Source: a virus
IMG/VR virus record: IMGVR_UViG_3300018080_000142
Coordinates: 29,680 to 93,679 of that record
DNA: 64,000 bases
Reading direction: 5' to 3' (one strand)
Position numbers and translations under genes: made by a program. Below the pieces are notes generated by a model. The model searched no databases, was not told the DNA's origin, and saw only the letters and a program-made list of their open reading frames with translations. Positions 14,964 through 22,764 of the stretch are shown here, piece by piece. Positions within the stretch are counted from its first letter, which is position 1. Each line of letters begins with the position of its first letter.

Positions 14964-15265
14964 TCTTGTTTATTTAATCTATTTAATCTATCAATTTCAG
15001 CAGCTATTAAGGCACCTGCAACTTTAAGTCTGTGAATCTTATTTTTATCACCTGATAATTTTTGTTCTAAGCCCCACACATCATCTCCTGATTCAAATTC
15101 TCCATCAAAAGATTTTACATAGGCATCAGTTCCATTTGCAGCCAATATTGCAGCTACCTTAATTAATGCTCCATCTGTATGCTGATCATCATGTTCTGAT
15201 GTCCATCCATGCTTTTCAATTTGTTCTGCCCTTTCTTCGGCAATTAATTCAATTCCTGTTTTCAT
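14960..15265 (-). CDS. Phage ERxxQIxxxGWTxEHDD family protein
   Basis: The 101-residue protein carries IAEERAEQIEKHGWTSEHDDQH at the N-terminus and HRLKVAGALIAAEIDRLNR at the C-terminus. These are the two conserved blocks of a widespread phage family of unknown function. The acidic EHDD block with flanking helices recalls MazG-like nucleotide pyrophosphohydrolases, but I would not assign that activity on this evidence. Confidence 0.7.
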   Translation of the reverse strand: MKTGIELIAEERAEQIEKHGWTSEHDDQHTDGALIKVAAILAANGTDAYVKSFDGEFESGDDVWGLEQKLSGDKNKIHRLKVAGALIAAEIDRLNRLNKQE

Positions 15266-15525
15266 GATTCTTGTTTATTTAATGAGTTCCAATAATCCTC
15301 AAAAAATTTAAATGCAATTGATTTGCTTCTTTTTCGTTGAGTTTGGATAATTGCATCTTCAGCCACTTCTTTAAAGGCTTGGAGAATAACATCAATACGC
15401 TCTTTTTTTAATTCCTTCGCTCGTAAAAAATCAGATGATTTAGTTGATGTACCTAAACGCCATGCGATTTCCTCAGATAATTTTTCTATCTTCTTTAATA
15501 ATTGCTCTGCCTTATCTTGTATCAT
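15262..15525 (-). CDS. Coiled-coil hypothetical protein, 87 aa
   Basis: Helical throughout, beginning IQDKAEQLLKKIEKLSEEIA, with a basic segment RKRSKSIAFKFFEDYW near the end. Not recognised. ATGA overlap with the downstream gene. Confidence 0.55.
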   Translation of the reverse strand: MIQDKAEQLLKKIEKLSEEIAWRLGTSTKSSDFLRAKELKKERIDVILQAFKEVAEDAIIQTQRKRSKSIAFKFFEDYWNSLNKQES

Positions 15526-15528
15526 TAC

Positions 15529-15720
15529 TTAATCTTTTATATCATAATGCCATGCCCATGATTTAGCAGTATCCCTAAATATTGTTTGTGCATCTGTTGT
15601 CCACCAGCCTTTACACCCAAGCCATTCTAACCAAATGTAATTAACGTGCCTCTGCAATAAGTAAACATCCTGACCAATTCCATCATGCCAAACCGTTTTG
15701 ATTCTTCTTTTATCTCTCAT
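15529..15720 (-). CDS. Trp-rich hypothetical protein, 63 aa
   Basis: A short protein with many tryptophans (WHDGIGQD, YIWLEWLGCKGWWTT, SWAWHYD). Not recognised. The ATG at 15720 overlaps the stop of the Cys-rich gene (TAATG). Confidence 0.5.
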   Translation of the reverse strand: MRDKRRIKTVWHDGIGQDVYLLQRHVNYIWLEWLGCKGWWTTDAQTIFRDTAKSWAWHYDIKD

Positions 15721-15875
15721 TACTTTGGGGTTTGGTTAAATTTTTTAATTTCCTTTATGGTTGCCATACATACAGGTTCGGATTTTCCTTGCTTTGCTTC
15801 GCATTTAATACCAGAATAACAGACATAAGCATAACAACATCCATCAATACATAAATCACATTTTTCGTATTTCAT
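15720..15875 (-). CDS. Cys-rich small protein, 51 aa
   Basis: ATG at 15875 (or 15878), TAA at 15720-15722. The N-terminal half has KCDLCIDGCCYAYVCYSGIKC, seven cysteines in 21 residues, and the C-terminal half is basic. Metal binding is likely. It is the first gene after the structured RNA at 15892-16071. Confidence 0.55.
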   Translation of the reverse strand: MKYEKCDLCIDGCCYAYVCYSGIKCEAKQGKSEPVCMATIKEIKKFNQTPK

Positions 15876-15891
15876 CATTCTCTATTTTAAA

Positions 15892-16071
15892 AGAACAGCA
15901 CACGACCCAGATTGAAGAAGGCTTTTATGGCGGGTAATTCCTGTCTCTTTATAATCGGGCAACACCCAAGATCACCAAAGGGACCTCCATTGCCGTCTTT
16001 TTCAACGGGTATTCAATGCGCCTTCATAACCTATGGTATTTCATTACTGTATTCTCCCGGTGTGCTGTTCT
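15892..16071 (-). ncRNA. Candidate structured RNA closed by a 12-bp perfect stem
   Basis: AGAACAGCACAC (15892-15903) and GTGTGCTGTTCT (16060-16071) are perfect inverted repeats enclosing 156 nt. One arm begins at the TAG stop of the 16070 gene. Inside, on the minus strand, are GAAGGC/GCCTTC, CATTG/CAATG around CCGT/ACGG, and a GGTC/GATC hairpin. The stretch fills the whole gap between two genes. The size and closing stem recall 6S-type RNAs, but I cannot identify a family. Confidence 0.5.
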
Positions 16072-16522
16072 ATAAGTTAAGGTATATCAATGTTAACAAC
16101 GTAAGCCAGAATAACCTCCAAACAAGCATTAGAAACCCTGACTGAAGGAATACAGCTCCGAAATATTGGCTGATCGGATCTGAACTGATATGTAGGGGTT
16201 TCTTAAGAATGAACCAGCCGGTAGTAAGATCATGAACTGTCCACCATAACAGCCACATTATCGGATACCACATGAACATATATGTCCATCTGCCAAGAAC
16301 TACCTGCACTGAGATGATTGCGAAAATGACGAATAACGCATAGATATTCCCCCAGGTTTTCCATGCATATGATGGTTTGATGGGATTCATAATAACAGTT
16401 TCATTTCTGAACCTGTATTTTTTTATTTCATCAGTTATGCATTTATCCTGCCATGAAGCTATAACAGTACCAAGAGTTACAGCTATGACTGTTAGTGTAA
16501 ACATTAAAATTTCAGTTTCCAT
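16070..16522 (-). CDS. Multi-span membrane protein, 150 aa
   Basis: Starting at ATG 16522 (METEILMF), the protein has a TM helix at once (LMFTLTVIAVTLGTVIA) and at least three more hydrophobic stretches (YALFVIFAIISVQVVLG, MWLLWWTVHDL, LVWRLFWLTLLTLIYL). The longer frame to 16648 would overlap the upstream lipoprotein gene and is rejected. Function unknown; superinfection exclusion or envelope modification is possible for such early membrane proteins. Confidence 0.65.
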   Translation of the reverse strand: METEILMFTLTVIAVTLGTVIASWQDKCITDEIKKYRFRNETVIMNPIKPSYAWKTWGNIYALFVIFAIISVQVVLGRWTYMFMWYPIMWLLWWTVHDLTTGWFILKKPLHISSDPISQYFGAVFLQSGFLMLVWRLFWLTLLTLIYLNL

Positions 16523-16526
16523 AATA

Positions 16527-16958
16527 TTAATCATTATAAGTCCAACTTGCTGTAGCAAAAACCGGGTAGAAATATCCATCAACATGGATCCGGTTATAAG
16601 ATTTTCTGTATCTACTCTCCGGGACTGTATCCCACCATACAGGAACACCTTTCTTTATATAATCATTCCAGCCACAAATAAATACTTCATAAAGGAATAC
16701 TTGCTCAGTATGAGGTCCAAATGGTTTTGTAATCCGAATCTTCGACCATTTCTCATTAGAGCATTTTCCTTCGGCCACTACATAGGAGCCTACTTCACCG
16801 GCCAGGAAATATTCAATGTCCTCGATGTAACCTATGAATTTTTCATTGCCCTGCAGTTTTCCTGCCTTTGGTGCGACAGTTCCGCAGCAGGTCACCAGGA
16901 TGACAGCAACAACTATCATCACAAACAGTATGAACAATCTCTTAGTTTCTTTTTTCAT
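16527..16958 (-). CDS. Putative lipoprotein, 143 aa
   Basis: ATG at 16958 gives MKKETKRLFILFVMIVVAVI then LVTCCGTVAPK: a basic start, a hydrophobic core and a Cys after a lipobox-like VTC, so lipidation is plausible. The mature domain has several Cys and Trp residues. It lies between two membrane-protein genes, forming a small envelope-directed cluster (16.07-17.39 kb). Confidence 0.65.
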   Translation of the reverse strand: MKKETKRLFILFVMIVVAVILVTCCGTVAPKAGKLQGNEKFIGYIEDIEYFLAGEVGSYVVAEGKCSNEKWSKIRITKPFGPHTEQVFLYEVFICGWNDYIKKGVPVWWDTVPESRYRKSYNRIHVDGYFYPVFATASWTYND

Positions 16959-16959
16959 T

Positions 16960-17394
16960 TTATTCAAAATTGATGTATTTAATCCATGAAAACGGCCGGC
17001 GTATCTTCCAATAGGCATAGATATTTGCATACTGATTGGCTTCGCGCTTGAAGCAAATACTCCTGTTGGCTCGCCGCCAGTAGTAACCGTTGATAATATT
17101 CATGACAAAGAACAATCCATACAGGATCCAGTAAAGGAACAGGGCTGGCAGGGCAATGAACCAATTAATCAAAAAACCCAGTATGATGAATAGAAGCAAA
17201 CCTGCCAGCCCACATTCCAATTGCTGTTGAATATGTATTGTCTCACGATTATAATTCATCTGATGCTGCATTGCCCACTTGTGACGATAGAATGAAAAAG
17301 GAAAGATTGTTACGGTATATATACCGAAAACACCTATCAGCGGGAATACCAGGTGTATTCCCTCGAAGTTGAAGTTAAAACGGGGCAGTTTCAT
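16960..17394 (-). CDS. Membrane protein, 144 aa
   Basis: Chosen start MKLPRFNFN at 17394, a shorter overlap with the upstream gene than 17448. Hydrophobic helices GIHLVFPLIGVFGIYTVTIF, GLAGLLLFIILGFLI and ALPALFLYWILYGLFFVM predict three TM spans, with a basic C-terminal tail. Not recognised. Confidence 0.6.
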   Translation of the reverse strand: MKLPRFNFNFEGIHLVFPLIGVFGIYTVTIFPFSFYRHKWAMQHQMNYNRETIHIQQQLECGLAGLLLFIILGFLINWFIALPALFLYWILYGLFFVMNIINGYYWRRANRSICFKREANQYANIYAYWKIRRPFSWIKYINFE

Positions 17395-17902
17395 TCGACC
17401 AGGATTGTTGTATATATTCATTCCATTTAATTTCTTCATCAGCATCATTGGACACGCCAGGGATCATGCTCACAACGGCATCTCTTAATGACTTGATAAA
17501 ATTGATATTCATTTCATAGCTGACCTCACGGCTGACTATAGCATGACGCAGATCCTTTGCCAGATCTTTCTTGGTATGTGCTTCCGGGTAGACCAAGGGT
17601 ATTTCCGAGTAGTCTAATTTACGAATTTCTTTAATTACATCAATAGCACCATATGGATACCTGATGCATACATCCTCGTACAAGTATAAATAATCCTCTG
17701 TAGTGAACAATATTTCATCGGCAGACCAATTAGATATATCTGGTGTCGGATGTCCCAGGAACATCCATATCGCCTGACACTGGGCCTCGAACGGACCATT
17801 TCTGAATGATCTCTCGTCAACGGCATATGTTTCTATCATCCATCCGAGGAAATGCCTTTTACTGACCGGATATGTGTTCAGGACCTGGATCACTTCTCTC
17901 AC
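17375..17902 (-). CDS. Hypothetical protein, 175 aa
   Basis: Soluble and acidic, with FLGWMIETYAVDERSFRNGP near the N-terminus and a helical C-terminal half. Not recognised. Coupled by overlap to both neighbours. Confidence 0.6.
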   Translation of the reverse strand: MREVIQVLNTYPVSKRHFLGWMIETYAVDERSFRNGPFEAQCQAIWMFLGHPTPDISNWSADEILFTTEDYLYLYEDVCIRYPYGAIDVIKEIRKLDYSEIPLVYPEAHTKKDLAKDLRHAIVSREVSYEMNINFIKSLRDAVVSMIPGVSNDADEEIKWNEYIQQSWSNETAPF

Positions 17903-18294
17903 CTATGGCCTTGGTTGTACCTTTGCATTGACTTTTTGGAAAACCTTATGCTGTCCCTCACACGCCTTGCTTTGCCTTTTGCACGCAATCGTTTTCTCCG
18001 GATATCTGAAATAATCTTATCGGATATCAGGCCACGCTTGCCAATGTCAGTAAATTCCTTTATAAACTGGTAGTATTTTTCTTCATCAATGCCAGGCTTT
18101 TCAATCCGAGCATCTTCATCTATCTTAAGATATTTAAGCAGATCATCGCAGAAACTTACCATAGAACAGTTAAAGTATACCCATATCAGATAGCTCGGAC
18201 CGGCTTGAACTTTCAATACCTCACCAACCTTCATTTCAGCATATTTACCGAAACCAAGTACGCTTTTTTCAGTAAGTGTTCTTAAATATTTCAT
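17899..18294 (-). CDS. Phage protein with FGKY motif, DUF3820-like N-terminus
   Basis: The 131-residue protein begins with LGFGKYAEMKVGEVLKVQAG then YLIWVYFNCS. The FGKYKG...YLxWL-type pattern occurs in DUF3820-like proteins and in short exonuclease-associated phage proteins. The C-terminus is a long basic helix (RRKRLRAKGKARRVRDSI). Nucleic-acid binding is plausible; function is unknown. ATGA overlap with the small TM gene. Confidence 0.55.
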   Translation of the reverse strand: MKYLRTLTEKSVLGFGKYAEMKVGEVLKVQAGPSYLIWVYFNCSMVSFCDDLLKYLKIDEDARIEKPGIDEEKYYQFIKEFTDIGKRGLISDKIISDIRRKRLRAKGKARRVRDSIRFSKKSMQRYNQGHR

Positions 18295-18446
18295 AATATA
18301 TGCCTAAGTATCAGTATTGAAACCGTAACAAGTATAACCATGACGATACCCAGGAAAATATACAGACACCATCCAGTAGGATTCTTGTGGCCGTAATGAG
18401 AATTTATATCGTCCTCAAAATTATCCAGATGTGATTGCTCTGTCAT
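18291..18446 (-). CDS. Single-span membrane protein, 51 aa
   Basis: ATG at 18446, TGA at 18291-18293. A soluble 26-residue N-terminus is followed by one TM helix (LYIFLGIVMVILVTVSILIL) ending at the C-terminus. It overlaps both neighbours, supporting a genuine gene. No family recognised. Confidence 0.55.
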   Translation of the reverse strand: MTEQSHLDNFEDDINSHYGHKNPTGWCLYIFLGIVMVILVTVSILILRHIL

Positions 18447-18780
18447 GTTTATCCTCAATTTTTAGATTTTTACGCAGATAGATCTCGTAACCGATGAAAT
18501 GTACATGATAGCGGCATTGCCTGATCACCTGCTCAACAACGCGGGTAATCATTGTATGCTCGCTTATCTCCCTGGCATACTGAACTGTCCTCATAAGCAT
18601 TCTATAAGTGTTCAGCAAATGGTTGTCATGAAATTCATGGATCGGTACAATCCTGTTGTCTCTGGTCACCCATTTATATTCTTCGAAACCGGAAGGTTTC
18701 TCCATACAGAAGTTCGGCAACTTAATGTTTTCGAAAATATTACTGACATTGAAATCACTGACTTTATTGGTTGCTTTCAT
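18421..18780 (-). CDS. Hypothetical protein, 119 aa
   Basis: Soluble, with many His and Arg residues in the second half (HEFHDNHLLNTYRMLMRT, QCRYHVHFIGYE). Not recognised. It overlaps the 364-residue gene by 4 nt. Confidence 0.55.
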   Translation of the reverse strand: MKATNKVSDFNVSNIFENIKLPNFCMEKPSGFEEYKWVTRDNRIVPIHEFHDNHLLNTYRMLMRTVQYAREISEHTMITRVVEQVIRQCRYHVHFIGYEIYLRKNLKIEDKHDRAITSG

Positions 18781-19871
18781 AATTTTGCCTTGTTTATTAT
18801 GGTTACAAGAAAGTCAATAACTGCTAGACCATTCGCCCTGCTATGTATAATTTCAACAGCAGAACCGGTTGGAGTATGTAGAATAACAGACATCTCGCCA
18901 TCGCCTTTATAATGAACAGTAAATGCATATTCCCTGCCATCAACTTTCAGAGAATATGTCTCTGTAAAAACAGACGACACGGTTTTAAGCTTGAATTTAA
19001 GTTTCAGCATTTTGGCTTGCTTGAGTAAGTTATCTGCAGCTTCCTCGATTACATCATCAAGTTTTTCAAGGGTATCTCCGTACTTATCTTTGGCCTCGTC
19101 ATAGATATTATCGATATCTTCCCGTAGATTCTTTTCAGCTCGTTCCATAGTTTCTTCTTCTTTTGTCGATTCGACTTTTTCGGGTTTAATATCCTCTGCA
19201 TTAACAGCACCATCAAGAATTTCAAGCTCACTCTCATCTGGTTCTGGCTCATCATCTGAATCCGGGATTTCATGGTCTGCATCAGCAGGATCTGCACCAG
19301 CAAGATCTACATCAGCAGGAATGGTTTCTTCTGAGGAATTTTCAGTCGGATCCTCCAAAACTTCTTCAACATTCTCGGCAGGTTTTTCAGCAGGTGTCTG
19401 TTCAACAGCATCCCTTAGTGTAGTTGTATGGCAGGGATCAGGTTCAGGTACGGGTGGATCCTCTGGAAGCTCAAGCTTTTTCTGAATAGCCTTGGGTGGA
19501 TCCAGTTTCTTACTCTCGAGCCCAGGTTTTTTCTTCCTACCACGCTTGGCCTGGCTTTCAACCTTTTTCTCAAAATCCTTAATCCTGCGCTCCCAACCCT
19601 GACGCAATGACTCATAGCGTTTCGGAGTCATGTCAGTAAAGATATTGTCGGTTTCGATACGCAGAATTGTCAGCAAAAGTTCCAAATGTACACGCGGGAT
19701 CTTTGTGGCTATGTAAACCGGATTCCTGGCCGCAGAGACATAGTTCGGTATGATACCTGCTTCACCAGCTATCACACCCGGTCTTTTACCTGACTTGGTG
19801 ATTTCTTCATCGATGATACCTGAAAGTATACCAAGCTGTTCATCATTCAGCTTATGGACAATTTCATTCAT
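18777..19871 (-). CDS. Acidic-linker protein with N-terminal HTH-like region
   Basis: The 364-residue protein has three parts. Residues 1-90 are helical with a possible HTH (GVIAGEAGIIPNYVSAARNP). Next comes a basic AT-hook-like KRGRKKKP (about 109-116). A long Pro/Glu/Asp-rich disordered linker (about 130-240) leads to a C-terminal helix plus beta domain (YSLKVDGREYAFTVHY). This suggests a DNA-binding or regulatory protein with a flexible tether. No family assignment. Confidence 0.6.
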   Translation of the reverse strand: MNEIVHKLNDEQLGILSGIIDEEITKSGKRPGVIAGEAGIIPNYVSAARNPVYIATKIPRVHLELLLTILRIETDNIFTDMTPKRYESLRQGWERRIKDFEKKVESQAKRGRKKKPGLESKKLDPPKAIQKKLELPEDPPVPEPDPCHTTTLRDAVEQTPAEKPAENVEEVLEDPTENSSEETIPADVDLAGADPADADHEIPDSDDEPEPDESELEILDGAVNAEDIKPEKVESTKEEETMERAEKNLREDIDNIYDEAKDKYGDTLEKLDDVIEEAADNLLKQAKMLKLKFKLKTVSSVFTETYSLKVDGREYAFTVHYKGDGEMSVILHTPTGSAVEIIHSRANGLAVIDFLVTIINKAKL

Positions 19872-20097
19872 AATCTATATTTTTCAACAACAGGATTTCA
19901 CCGTTTGGGAATTCAATAGGTTGTGGAGCAATTGAGCATTCCCTGCGAATCTTTGATGTTATGCTGTCAGAATACTCCTGCCAGGCATCATAGATCTCGA
20001 TCTTACCATTGGCGTAACCAATAGTGTAAGAAATAATACATACCGCTATCAAAATAGCCGTTGAAATTGCTATGAGTAGAATCACCATCGTTCTCAT
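19864..20097 (-). CDS. Single-span membrane protein, 77 aa
   Basis: The N-terminal TM helix MVILLIAISTAILIAVCIIS is followed by a soluble charged segment. Topology resembles small phage inner-membrane proteins; it is too far from the lysis genes to call a spanin. Overlaps both neighbours by 4-8 nt. Confidence 0.55.
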   Translation of the reverse strand: MRTMVILLIAISTAILIAVCIISYTIGYANGKIEIYDAWQEYSDSITSKIRRECSIAPQPIEFPNGEILLLKNIDYE

Positions 20098-20300
20098 AAC
20101 TCAACAAGTCTTAAAGCGTCATACTTGTCAGCAATAGCAAGAACCTGGTTACCATTACCGACATAATGACCGGCCGGATAATGACCAACAACCTTCAGTC
20201 GTTCGTCAGCACCAATAGCATTGTTTATACCAAGCGACTTCATAGCCTGTTGTGACAACCTTACGTTGACAATCGCGTTAACCGGAATTTTGTTTTCCAT
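20094..20300 (-). CDS. Hypothetical protein, 68 aa
   Basis: A small soluble protein (VNAIVNVRLSQQAMKSLGIN, then GHYPAGHYVGNGNQVLAI), possibly a mini beta-barrel. Not recognised. ATGA overlap downstream. Confidence 0.5.
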   Translation of the reverse strand: MENKIPVNAIVNVRLSQQAMKSLGINNAIGADERLKVVGHYPAGHYVGNGNQVLAIADKYDALRLVEL

Positions 20301-20336
20301 CTTTTCTGAGTTTTAAATGAATAAATAGTCTTTGCA

Positions 20337-20720
20337 TTAACGAGGTTCCTCCCAACGTCCGAAACTCCACACTTTTAATATCTTGGGCGGTTCACCACCA
20401 CCAACACGAAGTAGAAATTCACCATCAGATGCAACAGTATCAAGAGCCTCAGACATGGTATCAAAAGGACCATTCGTCATACCAAACCAATCCTTGAACT
20501 TAACACCTATGGCAAATGCAATTCTACCTCTACTATCCTGAGTTTCATCCCAAAATGCTTTAGGTGCATTTTGAAGATTTATGGCTTCATTTTCGAGTTC
20601 AAGCTTGTCAAACTCTGCAGCCAGGAGAAGAATACATTTCTCAATATTACTGTTCACACCAGTATATGAATAATCACCTGTAGTCAGGATCTTTTTAATC
20701 TTTGGAAGTATTGCCATCAT
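20337..20720 (-). CDS. Hypothetical protein, 127 aa
   Basis: Soluble alpha/beta protein with GRIAFAIGVKFKDWFGMTNG in the middle and GGGEPPKILKVWSFGRW near the end. Not recognised. Preceded by a leader with the AATTATTTTC motif 35 bp before its ATG. Confidence 0.55.
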   Translation of the reverse strand: MMAILPKIKKILTTGDYSYTGVNSNIEKCILLLAAEFDKLELENEAINLQNAPKAFWDETQDSRGRIAFAIGVKFKDWFGMTNGPFDTMSEALDTVASDGEFLLRVGGGEPPKILKVWSFGRWEEPR

Positions 20721-20755
20721 TACCAGGTTTTAAATGAATAAAAGAGAATTTGAAG

Positions 20756-20768
20756 GGAAAATAATTGC
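20756..20768 (-). promoter_or_regulatory. Recurring AATTATTTTC intergenic motif
   Basis: Minus-strand AGCAATTATTTTC, following a GCTTG...CAAGC hairpin that includes the end of the RepL-like gene, 35 bp before the ATG at 20720. Confidence 0.45.
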
Positions 20769-20771
20769 TTG

Positions 20772-21326
20772 CTACCGACCATCACCAAGCTGCAAATTAC
20801 CCGCCTTACGAACATAGTCATTAACCACCCTGATCCGATCACCGTTGAAAATATACAACGGATTGATGAAAAATAACCACTGATACTTCGTCCGGGCAAT
20901 GATCTCCGCATCCAGCAACTCAGCCAACGCACGGTAAATCGTTGCTCGAGAATACTCAGTCTTAACCTCACATTCATCTATGTCAAACAATATCTGTAAC
21001 TCATCCTTACCCAACATCGGAGCAATATAAACCATCAACACATTAATAGCCTTGTCACTCACATTAACAGTCTCCTTGATAGAATCATGAAATACCTTCG
21101 TGAACTGATCATCATCAACAACCTTCCTGGTAGCTACAAATAACGACTCACCCTCAACAACATCACCAGTCTCCTTGTCAACCAACTGACCAGTCTGAGT
21201 AATAACCTTATTAATCTTACTCTTACCCTTCTCAGCAATATGTACCGCCAACATCTTCTCAAAAGGATTCTCAAGATAAACCTTGTGATCCCTCATAGGT
21301 GTTAATTCCTTCTTGTTCTTCCCCAT
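20772..21326 (-). CDS. RepL-like winged-helix replication protein or regulator
   Basis: The 184-residue protein has a C-terminal winged helix: YIAPMLGKDELQILFDIDE, then TEYSRATIYRALAELLDAEI (recognition helix), then WLFFINPLYIFNGDRIRVVN. The INPxxxFxGDR ending is the hallmark of RepL-family plasmid initiators. The N-terminal half is beta-rich and charged. It faces a 0.8 kb gene-free region with TTGAGAC palindromes upstream of its start, so it probably binds there, either to initiate replication or to repress itself. Confidence 0.7.
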   Translation of the reverse strand: MGKNKKELTPMRDHKVYLENPFEKMLAVHIAEKGKSKINKVITQTGQLVDKETGDVVEGESLFVATRKVVDDDQFTKVFHDSIKETVNVSDKAINVLMVYIAPMLGKDELQILFDIDECEVKTEYSRATIYRALAELLDAEIIARTKYQWLFFINPLYIFNGDRIRVVNDYVRKAGNLQLGDGR

Positions 21327-21361
21327 CCCAATATGTAGTTTATCTCACAAATTTATAAATA

Positions 21362-21422
21362 TTGAGACAAATATTCTCAGAATCCTAGACAATCTGTCTC
21401 AAACTTATCAACAATTTGAGAC
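21362..21422. promoter_or_regulatory. TTGAGAC repeats, candidate operator or iterons
   Basis: GTCTCAAA (21396-21403) and TTTGAGAC (21415-21422) form a perfect 8-bp dyad with an 11-nt spacer. A third copy, TTGAGAC, starts at 21362. All lie 36-100 bp upstream of the RepL-like ATG, the expected place for its binding sites. Confidence 0.55.
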
Positions 21423-21873
21423 GCAAAGTTGCACCAGTGAGAAACTGCGTATCGATCCTGAGAATGACCCCCCATGAGTATCAGCAACTTAACCAGTTCC
21501 CCTTCTTATTCTTCAGGATCGCAGATCCAAAAATCTGCTCCTGAAAAAAAGATCCAATGCCATCATAAAAAAATCAACAGCTTTTCAACAACTGCCATCC
21601 ACCAAATCCGGCAACAGATACACTCATAACAACCATTCAATACACTTAAACAACCTATCACAAGACTTCAATACACTTGCATCCCTATACATCCCTTAAC
21701 AAAATTCACAAAATCCACCAACAAACCACACCACCACATATACCCCATATCCCCACAACCAACATTGAATTGCCTATGTCCAGGCACGTACAGAGTTGTA
21801 GGGGATGGAAAGATTTTGTAGGTTTGTAATGGCTTTTACAAGTTCATTCAGTTCATTCCCCATTACCCAGAGC

Positions 21874-21954
21874 TTTGTGGAAAGGATGGTAGGGTCATTG
21901 GTCCGATCACCTTCCACAAGGCTTTTGTAATTTTTTGTGGAAAGTATGGCGGGG
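21874..21954 (+). repeat. Direct repeat pair TTTGTGGAAAG(G/T)ATGG
   Basis: Copies at 21874-21894 and 21934-21954 differ at only a few positions, and an inverted partial copy CTTCCACAAG lies between them (about 21911-21920). They may be protein-binding iterons or a stem-loop. Confidence 0.5.
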
Positions 21955-21961
21955 CCTTTTC

Positions 21962-21989
21962 AAAAAAAAGCCAGGCTTTTTGCCTGGCT
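21962..21989 (-). terminator. Intrinsic terminator
   Basis: On the minus strand AGCCAGGC-AAAAA-GCCTGGCT is followed by eight T. It lies about 90 bp beyond the terminator of the SSB-like gene, so it is either a backup or the end of an unseen short transcript. Confidence 0.75.
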
Positions 21990-22078
21990 ACAATGAGACT
22001 ATCGCTGGTTACAACTTAATGTGTCCCTCCACCAGCATCACAAACATCTCATCAATCATAACAATAACTTTCTTAACA

Positions 22079-22112
22079 AAAAAAAGCCGTCAGGCTTTTA
22101 CACCCAACGGCT
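22079..22112 (-). terminator. Terminator of the SSB-like gene
   Basis: On the minus strand AGCCGT and ACGGCT enclose a 16-nt loop and are followed by a T tract. It is placed 10 bp after the stop at 22123. Confidence 0.75.
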
Positions 22113-22122
22113 AATTTACTCA

Positions 22123-22722
22123 TCAATCCTCGAAGTCTGCTTCGGCAGGAACCTGAGCGATCTGACGAAAGCGTGACAGTCTCAGCTGGTCACGACCGTC
22201 ATATGGCTCATTGACAACGGTGACACGGAATGTCACCTGCTCATCGCGAGCCATATCCAGGCCTTCGATCAGGTTTGTCCCTTCCGGGATACCGAGCGCC
22301 ATTGCAAACTGGTTTGCAATATTGGCGCAGGTCTTCGTCTTTTCCTCATCAACTGCCCGAACCAGATCATCACCTTTCTTGGTACAAGCGTAGCCCTCTA
22401 CGTTCTCATACTTTCCAGACTTGATCTGTGCCTCGGAGAGTTCTTCGTACTTGACATAACCCTCGAAGTTCAGCCTGTGAGTCAGACCGCCTGACTTCCC
22501 TTCCTCGGCATTGAGAACAGTTATCGCTAACTGTGGACAAGCGTTGGACCATGCAGGAAGCTCAGCTTTCGGCTCATGGCTGTACTGAGTAAATGAATCC
22601 AAAATTTCATAGCGAGACAAGCGAACAATGTGTTCGCCCTCACTCAGCAGATTGAATTCAGGTCTGCTGGTTTCGAATGATTGAATAATGTCATTCATGG
22701 CATAAAAGTTTAAGTTAGACAT
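22123..22722 (-). CDS. SSB-like protein with acidic C-terminal tail
   Basis: The 199-residue protein has a beta-rich core (EGEHIVRLSRYEIL, WSNACPQLAITVLN, LTHRLNFEGYVKY, VTFRVTVVNEPYDGRDQLRL) compatible with an OB fold. It ends EADFED, the acidic-plus-Phe tail of phage single-strand-binding proteins such as T7 gp2.5. As a monocistronic gene with its own terminator near the candidate origin it could be highly expressed. OB fold and function are inferred from composition and position only. Confidence 0.5.
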   Translation of the reverse strand: MSNLNFYAMNDIIQSFETSRPEFNLLSEGEHIVRLSRYEILDSFTQYSHEPKAELPAWSNACPQLAITVLNAEEGKSGGLTHRLNFEGYVKYEELSEAQIKSGKYENVEGYACTKKGDDLVRAVDEEKTKTCANIANQFAMALGIPEGTNLIEGLDMARDEQVTFRVTVVNEPYDGRDQLRLSRFRQIAQVPAEADFED

Positions 22723-22764
22723 CTACCGGACATGACCATGCCAAGATCATTATCCGGCGTTAAC

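Larger units (their letters stand above)
21423..22078. other. Gene-free, strand-skewed region; candidate replication origin
   Basis: No convincing gene. The part at about 21540-21770 is almost devoid of G on the plus strand (A/C/T only, with TTCAATACACTT twice). The part after 21790 is G/T-rich with TTGTAG and TTTGTGGAAAG repeats. Such skew and repeats between a RepL-like gene and an SSB-like gene suit an origin or leader region. Confidence 0.45.

Noticed and set aside
15912-16145. 77-aa rightward frame between 15.9 and 16.15 kb
   Set aside because: It opposes all neighbours and lies within the inverted-repeat RNA candidate and the end of the membrane-protein gene.
21990-22078. Possible tiny peptide frame between the two leftward terminators
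   Set aside because: Only about 16 codons after its first ATG, no coupling or recognisable motif; the second terminator may just be a backup.
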